Part shown: piece after piece, positions 1 through 10,891 of the stretch
Numbering within the stretch: the stretch's first letter is position 1
How the letters are laid out: every line of letters starts with the position of its first letter
DNA from: Canna indica
Lineage: Eukaryota; Streptophyta; Magnoliopsida; Zingiberales; Cannaceae
Reading direction: 5' to 3'
NCBI GenBank assembly: GCA_034359265.1
Contig: CP136896.1
Coordinates: 11,129,501 to 11,193,500, forward strand
Length of the DNA: 64,000 nucleotides
The notes under the pieces: model-generated
Seen by the model: the letters and a program-made list of their open reading frames with translations, nothing else
What the model was told of the DNA's origin: nothing
Database searches by the model: none
Program-made: the position numbers and the translations under genes

Positions 1-290
1 TTGCAAGCTAGATTTTCACCGAGTCAGGTCCTCGGCCTCAACGCCACAAACCTACGACCTCAGCATGTACCCTCTAAGACTTGGGCCCCGCGCTCTCAAC
101 CACCCTAAGTGTGCTCCTCGTGAGCTTGGTTTTCACCGGGTCTAGTCCTCGGCCTTAGCAACACAAACCTATGACCTCAGCACCCTCAAAGACTTGGGCT
201 CTACGTCCTCAATGACCCAAAGCACATTCCTCGCGAGCTCAATTTTCACCGAGGCAGGTCGTTGGCCTCGGCGCCTCTATCCCCGAATTT
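1..290 (+). repeat. Tandem-repeat tail of Tat-type Gypsy 3' UTR (element A)
   Basis: Imperfect repeats of about 110 bp recur here. Each contains a block like TTTTCACCGAGTCAGGTCC followed by CTCAACGCCAC and a stretch ending GACTTGGGCC. The same repeats, in the same order relative to the following unique sequence, occur at 35098-36150. I read this as the end of a tandem array in the 3' untranslated part of a Ty3/Gypsy element whose coding region lies left of the window. Tandem arrays in this position are known for the Tat lineage. Confidence 0.6.
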
Positions 291-1575
291 GAACATCTTC
301 GAAGGGAATCGACAAAATAGGTAACCCTAGCCTTAACTCTATTTTTGGCAAGAACCCATGATCGACTTCGATGAATCAAGTCAACTATTCAACATCGGCG
401 ATGCTCGATACACATGCCTAGAGAAGGTCGAACAACTCAACAAAAATAGAAGATAAAGTCATCACGAATGCAGAAATATGCTTTTATTCATAAAGCCTCG
501 CGAGGGGGAAACATACATTTGCAGACCCACGAAAGGGAAGTGTACAACAAAGAAATAAGCTACGAAAATACAAAGCAGCGACCAGAGAAAAAGCACTCCG
601 ACAATGCAACAGCAAAGACAATCGTTGAAGAGGAAGAAGTGACAATGAAGAAAAAAATATTCCTCCAACCGCAATCACATTTGATAACTTCCCGAAAGCA
701 AAAGGTTGGGGACTTCAAGACGAAGATCCTAGCCAAAATGTTGCAGACCTGGCTGAACTTCCTGCAGAATATAGGAATGCAGTGAGCTTTTATAGACCTG
801 GCCAGAAGGGTCAGGTGTTGTTTGGTTAGCGTAAACTATTTTTCAATTTGGTTTCAGTGAAACTGAAAACATGATTTTGAAAACTTGGTTTTGGTTTCTA
901 GTTTTCAGTTTTCTAAAAACGTGTTTGGTTAAGAAAAACAACATCAGCTTTAGTCAGTTGAAACCAATGAATATTCATTTGGTTATAAAAAATAATATTA
1001 ATTTTTCTTTAATATTTTTAGTAATAATTAAATGTTTAGTTAGTTTACAAAATTAGATATAGTTTGATTTATTTTTAAATTAATTAATTTTATCAAAAAA
1101 TATTTATAATTACAAAGTTGCCACTGCATTTTGATAACGAAACCGATAGTCTCGAAATCACAGAAAATAACATTCTGGTGTTTTCATTTTTATTAAGAAA
1201 ATTAGTTTCGTTTTCATTCTGGTTTCGATTCAGTTTTATGAAAATGATGAACCAAACACATTTTCGTAAGCAGTTTTGATTTCAGTAAAACCGAAACCAT
1301 AAAAACAGACTTGGTTTCGCTAACCAAATATGTCCTTAATGACTGCGCAGGTGGCGGGCACGCGAAGGGCGCCCTTTTCCTCAGCGCAACCGCCATATTT
1401 TCTACAAAAATTGAAGAGTCGTGAAGCGGCAACGCGAGTACCCGTTTAGGTCTTTTATTCCAGCGCATTAGCCGAGGAACCTCGTCGATGTTTATCTATC
1501 AAACAAAGGTCGGAAGTCGGCACACTATTAAGAGCTCAGCATGAAGTCCTCAAACTCCGACCATGCTCAGGGGGC
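291..1575 (+). mobile_element. 3' UTR of Tat-type Gypsy element A
   Basis: The stretch 290-800 and 1338-1575 matches 36180-37376 of element B piece by piece; for example, CATCTTCGAAGG, then a block starting GCTTTTATTCATAAAGC, then GAGCTTTTATAGACC. It ends in a purine-rich run, GCTCAGGGGGC, immediately before the LTR, as expected for a polypurine tract. The open frames here (for example 468-785) are not recognised as proteins and probably have no function. A MITE-like insertion interrupts it at about 808-1337. Confidence 0.6.
808..1337. mobile_element. MITE-like insertion with GTTTGGTTAGCG inverted ends
   Basis: The left end has TTTGGTTAGCGTAAAC at 821-836. The right end, read in reverse complement, has TTTGGTTAGCGAAACC. 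The paired ends flank about 530 bp of AT-rich sequence. The matching part of element B (about 37000-37140) lacks this sequence, which supports an insertion. The exact termini and target duplication could not be fixed, so the superfamily (hAT or PIF/Harbinger) is open. Confidence 0.5.
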
Positions 1576-1994
1576 TGTGGACTAAACTAGTACTTTGGGT
1601 CTAATTAAATTAGGCCTAGAAGCGTCCATACTCATGAACTACACTCAAGTCAAGTTAGATACTACTTAGCCCAGTGGCTCCATCCGGCCATACAAGGACA
1701 CTTACGTCCTTATTAATTACAAGGGATTCGTCAATTATGAATCTGACATCTCCAGGATTAGCCTCGACCCATTCTGAGCACATCCATACAATATTCAAGG
1801 AGACATTATCGCATAACATCTCTTATTCTGCACTATATACAGACATGACGCGCAGCAAGTAAAGAATTCAACTTCTGATTGCAATTTTCATACCCACCTC
1901 TGAAATTCCTTCTTACTTGAGCGTAAGAGTGTCTTTGCAGGTCCCTTCATCGGAGTTGCACCGGACTAGAAGACGCGCAAGATCCCATCACCCC

Positions 1995-2002
1995 GACTTT
2001 AG
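1995..2002. repeat. 8-bp target duplication, left copy (hAT)
   Basis: GACTTTAG stands directly left of the hAT terminus TAGGGGTGGCAG. Its partner GACTTTAA at 10137-10144 lies directly right of the other terminus; the two match at 7 of 8 positions. Eight base pairs is the duplication length of hAT transposons. Confidence 0.85.
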
Positions 2003-2247
2003 TAGGGGTGGCAGTGGATTTGTGTAAATGGGTATTTCACCCGTCCCAGACCCTGATAGGTCATTAGCGGGTTTTGCCCATTGGGTCGTGGGACGGGTAT
2101 AGGATTTTGAGGTAAAAACCCTGTAGGGTTTGGGATGGGTTCTTGATTTTAGTCTAAAACTCATCCCAAACCTATTAAGTATAAAATTACTAAAATACCC
2201 CTCATATTATCCATGTATATAGGATAATTATGTCTTTTTAATTAAAG

Positions 2248-2249
<2 letters not shown>

Positions 2250-2295
<46 letters not shown>
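2250..2295. repeat. (ATT)n microsatellite
   Basis: About fifteen ATT units in a row, inside the left arm of the hAT element. Confidence 0.95.
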
Positions 2296-2353
2296 TAATT
2301 AAAGCTAAGTATACATTATACAACAATAACACATTTAATTACCTATACCCTAA

Positions 2354-2471
2354 GCCAATTATGGGTAGCACAGTTGATGGCAACATATTGTATGTTGCCT
2401 AAATATCTAGGGTTCGATCCCTAGTATGATCACCTATAGTAATTTTCTATCTTTGTTATATAAAAAAAAGT
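2354..2471 (+). mobile_element. tRNA-derived SINE
   Basis: The 118-bp element is bounded by perfect 15-bp duplications of TTACCTATACCCTAA (2339-2353 and 2472-2486). It has an A-box-like block TAGCACAGTTGATGG at about 2366-2380 and a B-box GGTTCGATCCC at 2411-2421. It ends in a short A-rich tail. These are the marks of a Pol III SINE. It inserted into the hAT arm. A degenerate relative appears at 19680-19760. Confidence 0.8.
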
Positions 2472-3091
2472 TTACCTATACCCTAACACATTATATAATA
2501 TAACAATACACTATTTTAATTACCTATACCCTAACACGATAACACATTTACTCACCTGTGTCCCGTGACCCACCGCCCCTCAATCGCCCCTCTTATCACT
2601 CAACAATCGACGCTACGACGTAGACGCCCCCCTCGATCTGCTTCTCAAGTTTACTCCTATTTTCTTACCTTTTTTCTTACCTGTTTTCTTACCCGCCGCT
2701 CGCGCCCTTCTCAAAGAGTCCCCTCTTCCCGCCGCAGCTATGGTTTGGTCGACGCTCGTCGTCTCTAATCTCCAGCAGGTGTCTTCGGCTCAACAAGGTT
2801 CGTATTTTTCGTCTCCTTTATGCTGTTATTGGGTTGTAACCATTGCATGTCGGTGAAATTGATTCTTTGCATGAAAGAAGCCATTTTTTCTTCAGATAAT
2901 TGATAGTCTTTACTAGCTCTTGGTAGTCAGAAATGATTCTGATTGAAATCTTTCTCGAGAAATTTTGTTTAAATTTTGTTTGTTGTTTAAATAATTAAAT
3001 TAGCTTACTATTTATGTTTAAATTAGCTTATTGTTTACATGGTTTATGTTTAAATGTTTAGAGATAAATATATTTGTGAAATGTTCATAGA

Positions 3092-3580
3092 GATGTCTGA
3101 GCATGGTGACAATATAGGCCATGGAACATCAGGACCATCTTCAGTTCAGGAAACTCCTACGCCTACATCTACACCTACCCCTGCCTCATTGACGAGTCTA
3201 TCACCAGCTGAAAGTACTAAGGTTGTGGAGAAGCAAATCTCGTTGCTTGATCAATCTCACAATCAGAGTGAGAATCCTGAAAAGCGTAAGCTTACTTCAG
3301 CGTTATGGAATGATTTTATTAAGAAAATAGTTAACAGGAATGAGATCGTTGTTTGTACTCATTGTGAATGTAAGTTTAAGGTGGGCTCTAAGTATGGGAC
3401 AAAGCATTTGCATAATCAAACGGAACCAAGTGGATATAAGACAAAGCATGATGAAAGTGGAGAAGAAAAATGATGGAAAGTTCAAGCTTGGCAACTTTAC
3501 TTTCGACCAAGGCGTGTCAAGGAACAACCTTGCAAGAGCTATTATTATGCACGAATTGTTAAGGAACATTTTTTTTATAT
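3092..3580 (+). pseudogene. hAT transposase, N-terminal fragment (BED zinc finger)
   Basis: An open frame at 3054-3473 (probable start MSEHGDN at 3092) has a Ser/Thr/Pro-rich leader, then a BED-finger-like segment with a W-x2-F motif, a CTHC cysteine pair and a GTKHLH block. After a stop and a frame change, 3456-3580 encodes GNFTFDQGVSRNNLARAII, which is the segment following the BED finger in plant hAT transposases (FD...SR..LA..I..HE). The RNase H-like catalytic core and the C-terminal dimerisation region are absent. This is a dead fragment. Confidence 0.8.
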
Positions 3581-3639
3581 AAAATTTGTTAACAGGCGGA
3601 AAGGAGGTACCCCCACTACTAGAAAAATGGTCATCAGCA

Positions 3640-4015
3640 ACGGCTGATGCCGTTGCTGAGCCGTTGCTGAAGAGAATCAGCAACGGCCGCGCCGTTGCAA
3701 TAGAGCCGTGACAGAAAGTCGCGTTGCTGATGACTTAGCAACGGATCAGCAACGGCCACTCGGGCCATCGCTCAAAACATTATCAGCAACGGCCGCTCGG
3801 GACGTCGCTAAAAACATTATCAGCAACGGATTTGCCACAGACCCGGAGCCGTTGTTGATAACATTAATAGCAACGGCCGCTGAGTTCGTAGCAACGCCGT
3901 TAGTAAAACCCCGTCGCTAAGCCGTTGCTGTAGGTCATCAGCAACGGCTTTCGATACACTTTTAGCAACGGCTTTCCCACAGACAGCCGTGAGAAAGCCG
4001 TTGCTGATGACGCAT
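3640..4015. repeat. CACTA left subterminal repeats
   Basis: About fifteen copies of the 9-mer CAGCAACGG or its complement in both orientations, some arranged as CAGCAACGGCTGATGCCGTTG palindromes. They are probably binding sites for the element's second protein. Confidence 0.85.
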
Positions 4016-4362
4016 ACCTGGGAACAGAAAAATTAAAAATTTCAAATTTCCATTGATACATTGATACATTATCTGATACATAACTCACACACCCATACCC
4101 TCATACACACATTCGTTCACACATCACAAACACACCAAGATATACATCAAAACAATTATATTTATATTGATAATTATCCACGATAGTATAAAAATAATTC
4201 AAATGCAAAATTGAAGTATCAATATCCAAACAAAATAAGTTAAACAAGTTCAATATCTCAGTAACAAGTTCAATATCCAAACAAAAAATCTCACGATCAC
4301 GATGGAGGATGGTCTGGATCATATGGCGGGGTCTGGAGTGCTTGAGTGTACACCGGCGTGGA

Positions 4363-5832
4363 CTAACTCGAGGACGATGGATTAGGTGATGCCGAAGAGA
4401 TGCCTGCTTCAGGATGACCTGACATGTTGCGTAGCATAGCTTGTATATCCGCCATCATCTGACTCTGGCGCTCCATTATCTCAGTCTGACGCGCGACCGT
4501 CTCCTCTAGTGTCCTTATCCTATTACTATGATCATAACTGGATCTAGAGGTGGACGGCCGCTCACCAGCGACCGGAGGGGTCGGTGCCCCAAGTGGCCCT
4601 AGTACGGCTCGCGCATGACCACTATCTGCGAAGCCATATACGCGGCCATGGTCCCAGCCACCTGCGGCCTCGACCCACGATGCTGCGTCAAAGTCCTCGG
4701 GGGTACCCCCGCGCTGCACCACCGTGTGGCTGTAGGTCTCCTACTCGAGTTTGATTTTTTGTTTAATATTTATCATAAAACTTAAATTATAAATATATAA
4801 TGAATAATTTAAACAAATATATAATTACCATAATATATGCAGCGCGGTTGTGGATGTACTCCCCCGTCCCATGTGCTCGACGGTGAGTCCGCTCAAACAC
4901 CGCCATCGGGGAGGGTCGCTGGACAGTCCCGTCATCCGACACCGTCGTCTACATTTACAAAACAAATACATTAATTAGTACACATAATAACAAATAAAAT
5001 ATATAATTAAAAGATATACTTACCATACGGTTTGCGTGCACTACAAATGCAACAGAGCCGCCGGTGTGACGCGCTGCTCCTCCCGACATGCAATTTCTAG
5101 CCGCATTCCGAGAAACCTCCTGCCATCGATCCGTCGACCATATTCCCGTGAGCTGGTCCCATATATCCGGAGTAATCCAACCGAGGCCGTATCCCCGAGT
5201 CTCCGCGATGTTAGTGGTCCCAGCTCGGGCCATCGCTTGGGACCGAGCCTGCCCCAGCTGCCCGTTGTACCTTGCCCGGGAAATAGCCTCCCAGGCAGCG
5301 TAAATGAAGGGCCTCTGGTCCTCGGCCCATGTATAGCGAGCCTGCAAAATAATAATATCAGTACCAATATTAATATATCATCATGCATGTAAAAAATAAT
5401 AATAATACGTGCCTCAAACTCGCGCCATAACATGTCGACGTGCTCGCTAGGCATGTGAGACCACGTAGGCCATGCCCCGTGCATGTATCGTCGAATAGTA
5501 GAAGAAATGCTCCTCGGCACTTCTTCTTGCTCGAACCTGCACAACAAAAATAAATTTTAATATTATATTATGATATAATGAATTTGTAATGATTCATAAT
5601 TCATGATATATTACCGCTCCCCGATCACGCTAATCAATCTACGTGACTCTGTGGCTGGTGGAGGCTGCCACCTGTTCGGCCCGCGTGGCCGCCTGCGTCT
5701 GGATGTACTAGCCTCGGCAGTATCATCCTCATGAGGATCAGCAACAGGAGGATCAGCAGCATGAGTAAGTGCTGGAGTCTCACCGATCGGAGACTCCGAA
5801 GCTCTCCTGCATCGATAACCACGACCAGACAT
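4363..5832 (-). CDS. CACTA second gene (Transposase_24/TNPA-like), 5 exons
   Basis: Not a host gene. Exons, from 5' to 3' on the minus strand: 5832-5615 (starts MSGRGYRCRR, Arg-rich), about 5536-5409, 5341-5034, 4948-4829 and 4740-4363. Introns have GTAA-type donors and CAG/TAG acceptors, and exons 3, 4 and 5 join in phase. Exon 3 encodes a Trp-rich block (W-A-E-D-Q ... ISRARYNGQ ... W..I) with a GGAARHTGGS motif, as in plant Transposase_24 proteins. Exon 5 ends with a coiled-coil-like stretch (TLEETVARQTEIMERQSQMM) and a Ser-rich tail. The exon 2 to exon 3 join is uncertain: the obvious GT donor breaks the frame, so either a GC donor is used or the gene is damaged. In En/Spm such a protein binds the subterminal repeats. 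Confidence 0.7.
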
Positions 5833-5912
5833 ATCTGTCGAACAGACATATAATCAGATTATTGTATAAATAGTAGAGATATATTTAATAAAATATATAT
5901 ACTTTACAATTA

Positions 5913-8590
5913 TTCCTCATCATCTGAATAATAGACTTCGAATTCTTTTTCTTCTTCCTCTTCTTCCTCTTCTTCATCTTCTTCATCTCCAGCTTCCTCA
6001 ATTTCATGATCGTCATCATCAGCATATTCAACTTCTAATTGAATTGACGTTGTGTCTGCATCCTCGAGTATTGGAATAATACGATCCACAGCAGGAAGAT
6101 ATATCATCTTCTTGATAGAAACCAGGAGTATCATTTTCTCCTACTATCGGATCAATTTTTCCTCTACCTTTTGTCTTACAGACTACACGCCAATCTGCTC
6201 TATCTTTATTTCGAGCCGGATACTTCGCGTAATATACTTGTTCGGCTTGTGATGCCAATATAAAAGGCTCATTTGCTGCCAATTTCGATTTGTAATTAAC
6301 CTCAACAAATTTATATTTTGGATGAACTTTCATGCCCCTTTCTGTTGTATCGAACCAATGACATCTAAATAGGATCACTGATTTCAAGCCGAAGTAGTGC
6401 AACTCTATCACTTCTTCCACCAGTCCATAAAAATCCATATCACATTCAACATAGGTTGTCCCTTTCACGCAAACCCCAGCATTCATCGTCTTCTTTGTAA
6501 ATGAATATTCAACCGTGTGAAATTTATACCCGTTAACAAAATATCCGCTATAGCACGACACAAGTCGCGACGGTCCACTAACAAACTCAAATATTCTTTC
6601 ATCTATTTCAGCTTTGTGATCTTTGCTGTAAGTCTGAATCCAAGTAGGGAAATCACGATTCCGTAATCTCTCCAATTCTTGATCGTTGTGAATAGAGTAT
6701 TTTTGCACCATCTCAATGTCAAATATTTCAATGAATTGTTCAATCTCTGGACAATTGAGTAATACATACAAGTGTGCCAAATGATACTCTTCATCGCTTA
6801 AGTGTCGAGATGGACGAGAACCAAAAGCACGACCAGAGTGACAAAATATATTTAAACGTCCATCTGAATGTCGAACACCCCCGTCGTCGTTACGTGGAAG
6901 ACGATCAAATCTTGTCTGTACTGTCGATTCAAAGTAAAATGAGCAGAATGTTGAAATTTCTTGGATGATATACGATTCAGATATTGATCCTTCAACAGCT
7001 GCGGTGTTCTTTACTTTTTTCTTCAGACGATTCATGTATCTTTCAAATAAGTACATCCAACGATATTGAACGGGGCCACCAACTCGTGCCTCGTATGCCA
7101 AGTGTATCGGTAGATGCTCCATCGAGTCAAAAAATGCAGGAGGGAAAAATTGCTCCAGCTTGCATATGATTTCAACAATATTATTTTCAAGTGTTGACAT
7201 ATCTTCGACTCGAAGGACATTTGCACAGATGCTTCTAAAAAACATACTTAATTCAGTCAACGGACCCCAAATATTATCAGGTAGAAGATCTCGAAATGCG
7301 ATCGGAAGTAATCTCTGCATGAATACATGACAATCATGGCTCTTCATCCCTGATATTTTGCAATCATCGACGTTCACACATCGAGATAAGTTTGAAGCAT
7401 ATCTATCGGGTAATCTGAGTTCTTTTACCCATTGACAAACATCTTTGATATGTTGTTTATTTAACACATATAGGGCCTTCGGTTTCAGATATCGTCCGTT
7501 GACCTCTTGTAACTCCAACTCTGATCTTTTATAAAGTATTTTCATATCATGTCGGGCTTTGACATTATCTTTAGTTTTTCCGGAAATATCCATCAAAGTG
7601 TTGAAAATATTATCAAACACATTTTTTTCAATGTGCATGACATCTAAATTATGTCGAATCAATAATGAACTCCAATAGGGAAATTCCCAAAAGATACTTT
7701 TTTTCACCCAGTTATGTGTTTGACCAAAACCTGACACTCTTTCATTGCGACCAAATACTATATCTGGAAATGCTGAAACACGTGCTAACATTTGTTCACC
7801 AGTTATTTTGGCATGCGTGTATTTTTTCGTACCCAAGCCCCAATTTTCTTATTAGCTTTTTAGTCTTATAAAAAGTAGGCTCAAACTTGTTATCAGTAGG
7901 CAGCATTCCATTAATCAATCCAGCAATCTGATCATACGCAACTCCGCTGATATTACAATCGTCCTTGATGTTTAAGAGCTGTGTCATTGCTGAAAACATA
8001 GTGTATTTAGGACAATTCTCATACAAAGGTTCATCGGCAGCTTTCAACATCTCGTAAAATTCTGCAGCTTCTTTATTCGGTAATTCAATCTCTACCGCAG
8101 CCCCTACTTCTGTCATATCAACCGCTGTAGTATCTGGTGGGACTGATGTCTGAAGAACTGGCCGATCAACATTATCATTCAGGCGGAATTGACCCCCAAG
8201 ACTATCAAGTATCATAGTTCTATAGGGATTACATTGACTGGATGAAGAAGCACCATCAGAGGAAGATTCACCATATGTCTGAACGACAGGATTGCTCGAC
8301 GTCCCGACTTCGCGTGACTCCCCGTGACAAGTCCATAGAAAATATCTTGGTGCAAATCCTTTGGTATATAGATTTAGAGTGACAGTCTCCCGATCCAAAA
8401 ATCGTCCATTTGAACAAATGCGGCACGGACATCGGATTTGATCACCCATGCTAACGAAATTCCGATTCAAATAGGCGAAATTTAGGAAGTACGTTACGCC
8501 TAATCGAAACTCATTCGTTAAAGCTCCACGATCAAGACGTCGGTACATCCAACTTCGATCAGCCGACATGATTCTGTCAATCAATGACAA
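5913..8590 (-). pseudogene. CACTA TNP2 transposase with core deletion and frameshift
   Basis: The N-terminal frame (8590-7796) has the transposase-associated domain: SWMYRRL, CPCRICSNGR and an FLWTCHGES end. It enters the TNP2 domain and stops at YEKIHACQNNW. The next frame (from about 7836 to 6028) resumes at HNWVKKSIFWEFPYW and RHNLDVMHIEKN, the end of the TNP2 domain, then carries DUF4218 (MQRLLPIAFRDLLP, LPIHLAYEARVGGPVQYRWM) and DUF4216 (FHTVEYSF, VILFRCHWFDT). Some 200 or more residues of the TNP2 core are missing at the junction near 7820. An acidic tail of Glu/Asp runs lies in a third frame (5913-6134), so a further indel sits near 6100. The product cannot be an active transposase. 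Confidence 0.85.
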
Positions 8591-8647
8591 TTTCTTTGGT
8601 TAATGCATGTCTTTAGGTGAGATTATCCTATTCCATTCGGGATTTAT

Positions 8648-8838
8648 GTTATTCGTACTACACTTACGTTTTTATTTTAACTGTGAACTAATTATTCTAA
8701 ATTTCGGCAGCATCTCCCTACAGTTCTCCGAATACGCATATCATCTGGGCGCGTATCGGAGAACAAGAGAGATGTTGCCAAAATTTAGAATAATTAGTTA
8801 ACAGTTAAAATAAAAACGTAAGTGCAGTACAAATAACT
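8648..8838. repeat. Long near-perfect hairpin in CACTA promoter region
   Basis: The arms (about 8648-8735 and 8749-8838, nearly 90 nt each) pair almost throughout: TACACTTACG faces CGTAAGTGCAGTA, and GTTCTCCGAATACGC faces GCGTATCGGAGAAC. The loop is about 13 nt. It lies just upstream of the TNP2 start on the minus strand. The termini show no clear target duplication, so it is either an internal feature of the element or an old MITE. Confidence 0.8.
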
Positions 8839-9037
8839 ATATTCCCAAATTATCCAATCAGGGAGAATTCAAGAATTGTACGTCGTATAAAAGATCATCT
8901 ACTTCTTTTACACGAACATACAATCCCCGAATGGATCTAAGGTTTTGCTAAATCATATCCGACTCGTCGATGCGTACGTGAAATATATCAACTCGTCGGA
9001 TGGATGATTATTTTCTAAATGTTTTGAGACAGTTCGA

Positions 9038-9303
9038 GTCCATATTGGACGATTTCGGCGCGCGTCCGAAGTGGACGATTCCTGCGTGCGTCCGAAGTGG
9101 ACGATTCCGGCGCGCGTCCGAAGTGGACGATTCCGGCGCGCGTCCGAAGTGGACGATTCCGGCGCGCGTCCGAAGTGGACGATTCCGGCGCGCGTCCGAA
9201 GGGGACGATTCCGGCGCGCGTCCGAAGTGGACGATTCCGGCGCGCGTCCGAATTGGACGATTCCGGCGCGCGTCCGAAGTGGACGATTCCGGCGCGCGTC
9301 CGA
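9038..9303. repeat. 26-bp minisatellite (10 units) in CACTA
   Basis: Ten head-to-tail copies of a 26-bp GC-rich unit containing GAAGTGGACGATTCCGGCGC. The first two units are diverged and the rest nearly identical. Because 26 is not a multiple of three, all forward frames stay open through it, giving false repetitive ORFs. It lies upstream of the transposase genes. Confidence 0.95.
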
Positions 9304-9679
9304 AATTAATCTAAACCCTAATAATTAATCTAACAAATTAAACAATTAATCTAAACAATTAATTAACAATTATAAAACAATTAATTAACAATTATAAAAT
9401 AATAAAAAATTATATATATATTTATAAATTCCGGCGCCGGAGTCAGGTGGACTCCGGCGGCGGCCATCGGCCGACCGTCGCCGACCGAAACCCTAGAAAT
9501 AGGGTTTCGGTCGGATTGATTCCCGCCGGCCGCAACGGGAAGAGACGGCCGGCCGGCGAGGCATACCTGGACAAGTCGGCAGCAGCGGGAGGAGGAAGAG
9601 GCGTCATCGGCGTCGGCAGGAGCGGCGGCGGCAGCAGCGGGAGGAAGAAGGGTCGGGCGCGAGAGCGTGCCCTATATAA

Positions 9680-9970
9680 ACTTATCAGCAACGGCTCACT
9701 CGCCCGTTAGAAAGCCGTTGCTGATAAGTTATCATCAGCAACGACTCACTTATCCGTTAGAAAGCCGTTGTTGATAATTAAAATATCAGCAACGGCTCGC
9801 CTTTCCGTCAGAAAGCCGTTGCTGATAATTAAAATAATCCGCAACGGCTCGGGTATCCGTTAGAACGCCGTTGCAGATACAAATATCTGCAACGGCTCGG
9901 GCGGCCGTAAGAATGCCGTTGCAAATAGCAACGGCTTGAGCGACCGTTGCTGATAGCCGTTGCTGAAGAC
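9680..9970. repeat. CACTA right subterminal repeats
   Basis: Repeated blocks in which CAGCAACGGCTC and GCCGTTGCTGATAA alternate in opposite orientation about every 50 bp, mirroring the left end. Confidence 0.85.
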
Positions 9971-10153
9971 CAAGTTTCTAGTAGTGCCTGTGGGTACATG
10001 TTAATTAGTGGGATGGGTTTGAGAATTACCCTCCAAAATAGTAACAGGTTTGGGACGAATTTAGGATTGAATTTTCTTAATGGATTTGGGATATGATTGA
10101 CTTCGCCATCCTAAACCCTCCCTAGTGTCATCCTTAGACTTTAAGCAAGAACA

Positions 10154-10891
10154 TTATGTGTTAATGTTTATATAGTATTTAAATTATTTATTAGAACTGT
10201 TAAATGGTTTCGTAACTGTGTGCTTATAACGTGATTTCATTTGTTACAGCGTATAAGGGTGCAATGTCAATTTGACAATTTGTAAGTCTATATTTATGTG
10301 TAATGTGGATATGATTTTTACATTATCTAAGATTTCTCGTCATTTCAACAAAAAATATAAATGGAAGAAAAGAATATAGTAATACAATTTCTATGATATT
10401 AAGCTCCATAAAAATTCGTATGGAGCCATTCAAAGAAGTGAATATAGTCTTATTAAAATTGATTCTAGTATAATTAAGATCAAATCTAAAGAAAGAATAA
10501 ACTTGTGTTGCAAACAAATGAACTTAATATTTTTATTTTAGGTTCATTCTTAACGATACTAAATTTATTTTTTAAATAGCTAGGTTGGCTCATACTTTTT
10601 CTTAACTATGAAGTGAGAATAATTTGTAATCAAGTTATTGTATCATAAATAATTTGTTAACATTGTAATTTTACTTCTAACCGAGTCCAATCCGAGTTTA
10701 AAAACATGGTCGCTGACTAACCTATTTAAACAACGCAATTAATGCAAGAAAAAAATAAATAAGAACTAATTATTATATTGGTTAATAATAAACATGTGTT
10801 CCCTCCAACACCATCAGGAACAACTAATTCCAGTAATCTAGGTAAAAACAAGAAAAAGAAAAAGAAAAAGAAAAAGAAAGGAAAACTATGT
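10154..10891. other. Intergenic, AT-rich; 3' flank of PLC-X gene 1
   Basis: No gene or recognised element. An (AAAAG)n-type purine run at about 10850-10880 lies just beyond the stop codon of the minus-strand PLC-X gene and is probably in its 3' UTR. Confidence 0.6.

Larger units (their letters stand above)
3614..9986 (-). mobile_element. CACTA (En/Spm) transposon, 6.4 kb
   Basis: Both termini read CACTACTAGAAA inward, followed by TGGTC and then TCAGCAACGGC. The flanking triplets are CCC (3611-3613) and CCT (9987-9989), a near-match to the 3-bp duplication of CACTA elements. Many copies of CAGCAACGG/CCGTTGCTG fill 3640-4010 and 9680-9970, the usual subterminal transposase-binding repeats. Two minus-strand genes lie inside: a TNP2-type transposase (5913-8590) and a second, TNPA-like or Transposase_24 type gene (4363-5832). 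The element sits inside the hAT at 2003-10136. Confidence 0.95.
2003..10136. mobile_element. hAT transposon, internally deleted, carrying a nested CACTA element
   Basis: The termini are TAGGGGTGGCAG on the left and, in reverse complement, TAAGGATGACAC on the right, with 8-bp duplications outside. The left arm has the ACCCG/CGGGT-rich composition shared with other small hATs in this window. It carries the 5' part of a BED-finger transposase. Without the CACTA insert (3614-9986) only about 1.76 kb remains, and the transposase stops soon after its N-terminal third, so the hAT was already non-autonomous before the CACTA insertion. Confidence 0.85.
1576..10153 (+). mobile_element. 3' LTR of Tat-type Gypsy element A, split by a hAT element
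   Basis: The LTR starts TGTGGACT after a purine tract at 1576 and runs to 2002. Its last 9 bp lie at 10145-10153 (ending ACA), on the far side of an inserted hAT element. Comparison with LTR B (37377-37804) and LTR C (about 17349-17805) shows the same end, so the LTR is only about 435 bp once the insert is ignored. Shared blocks include CATACAAGGACACTTACGTCC and GATTCGTCAATTATGA. A fourth LTR fragment lies at 43236-43411. Confidence 0.75.

Noticed and set aside
2360..2425. A tRNA gene suggested by A- and B-box motifs
   Set aside because: No cloverleaf fits; the 15-bp duplications and A-rich tail show a SINE.
9038..9303. Short regular repeats resembling a CRISPR array
   Set aside because: The units are directly adjacent without unique spacers, and this is plant nuclear DNA.
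9000..9328. Three overlapping repetitive ORFs (70-104 residues) that look like a repeat protein
   Set aside because: They arise from a 26-bp minisatellite with no stops in any forward frame; all three frames give the same phased peptides.
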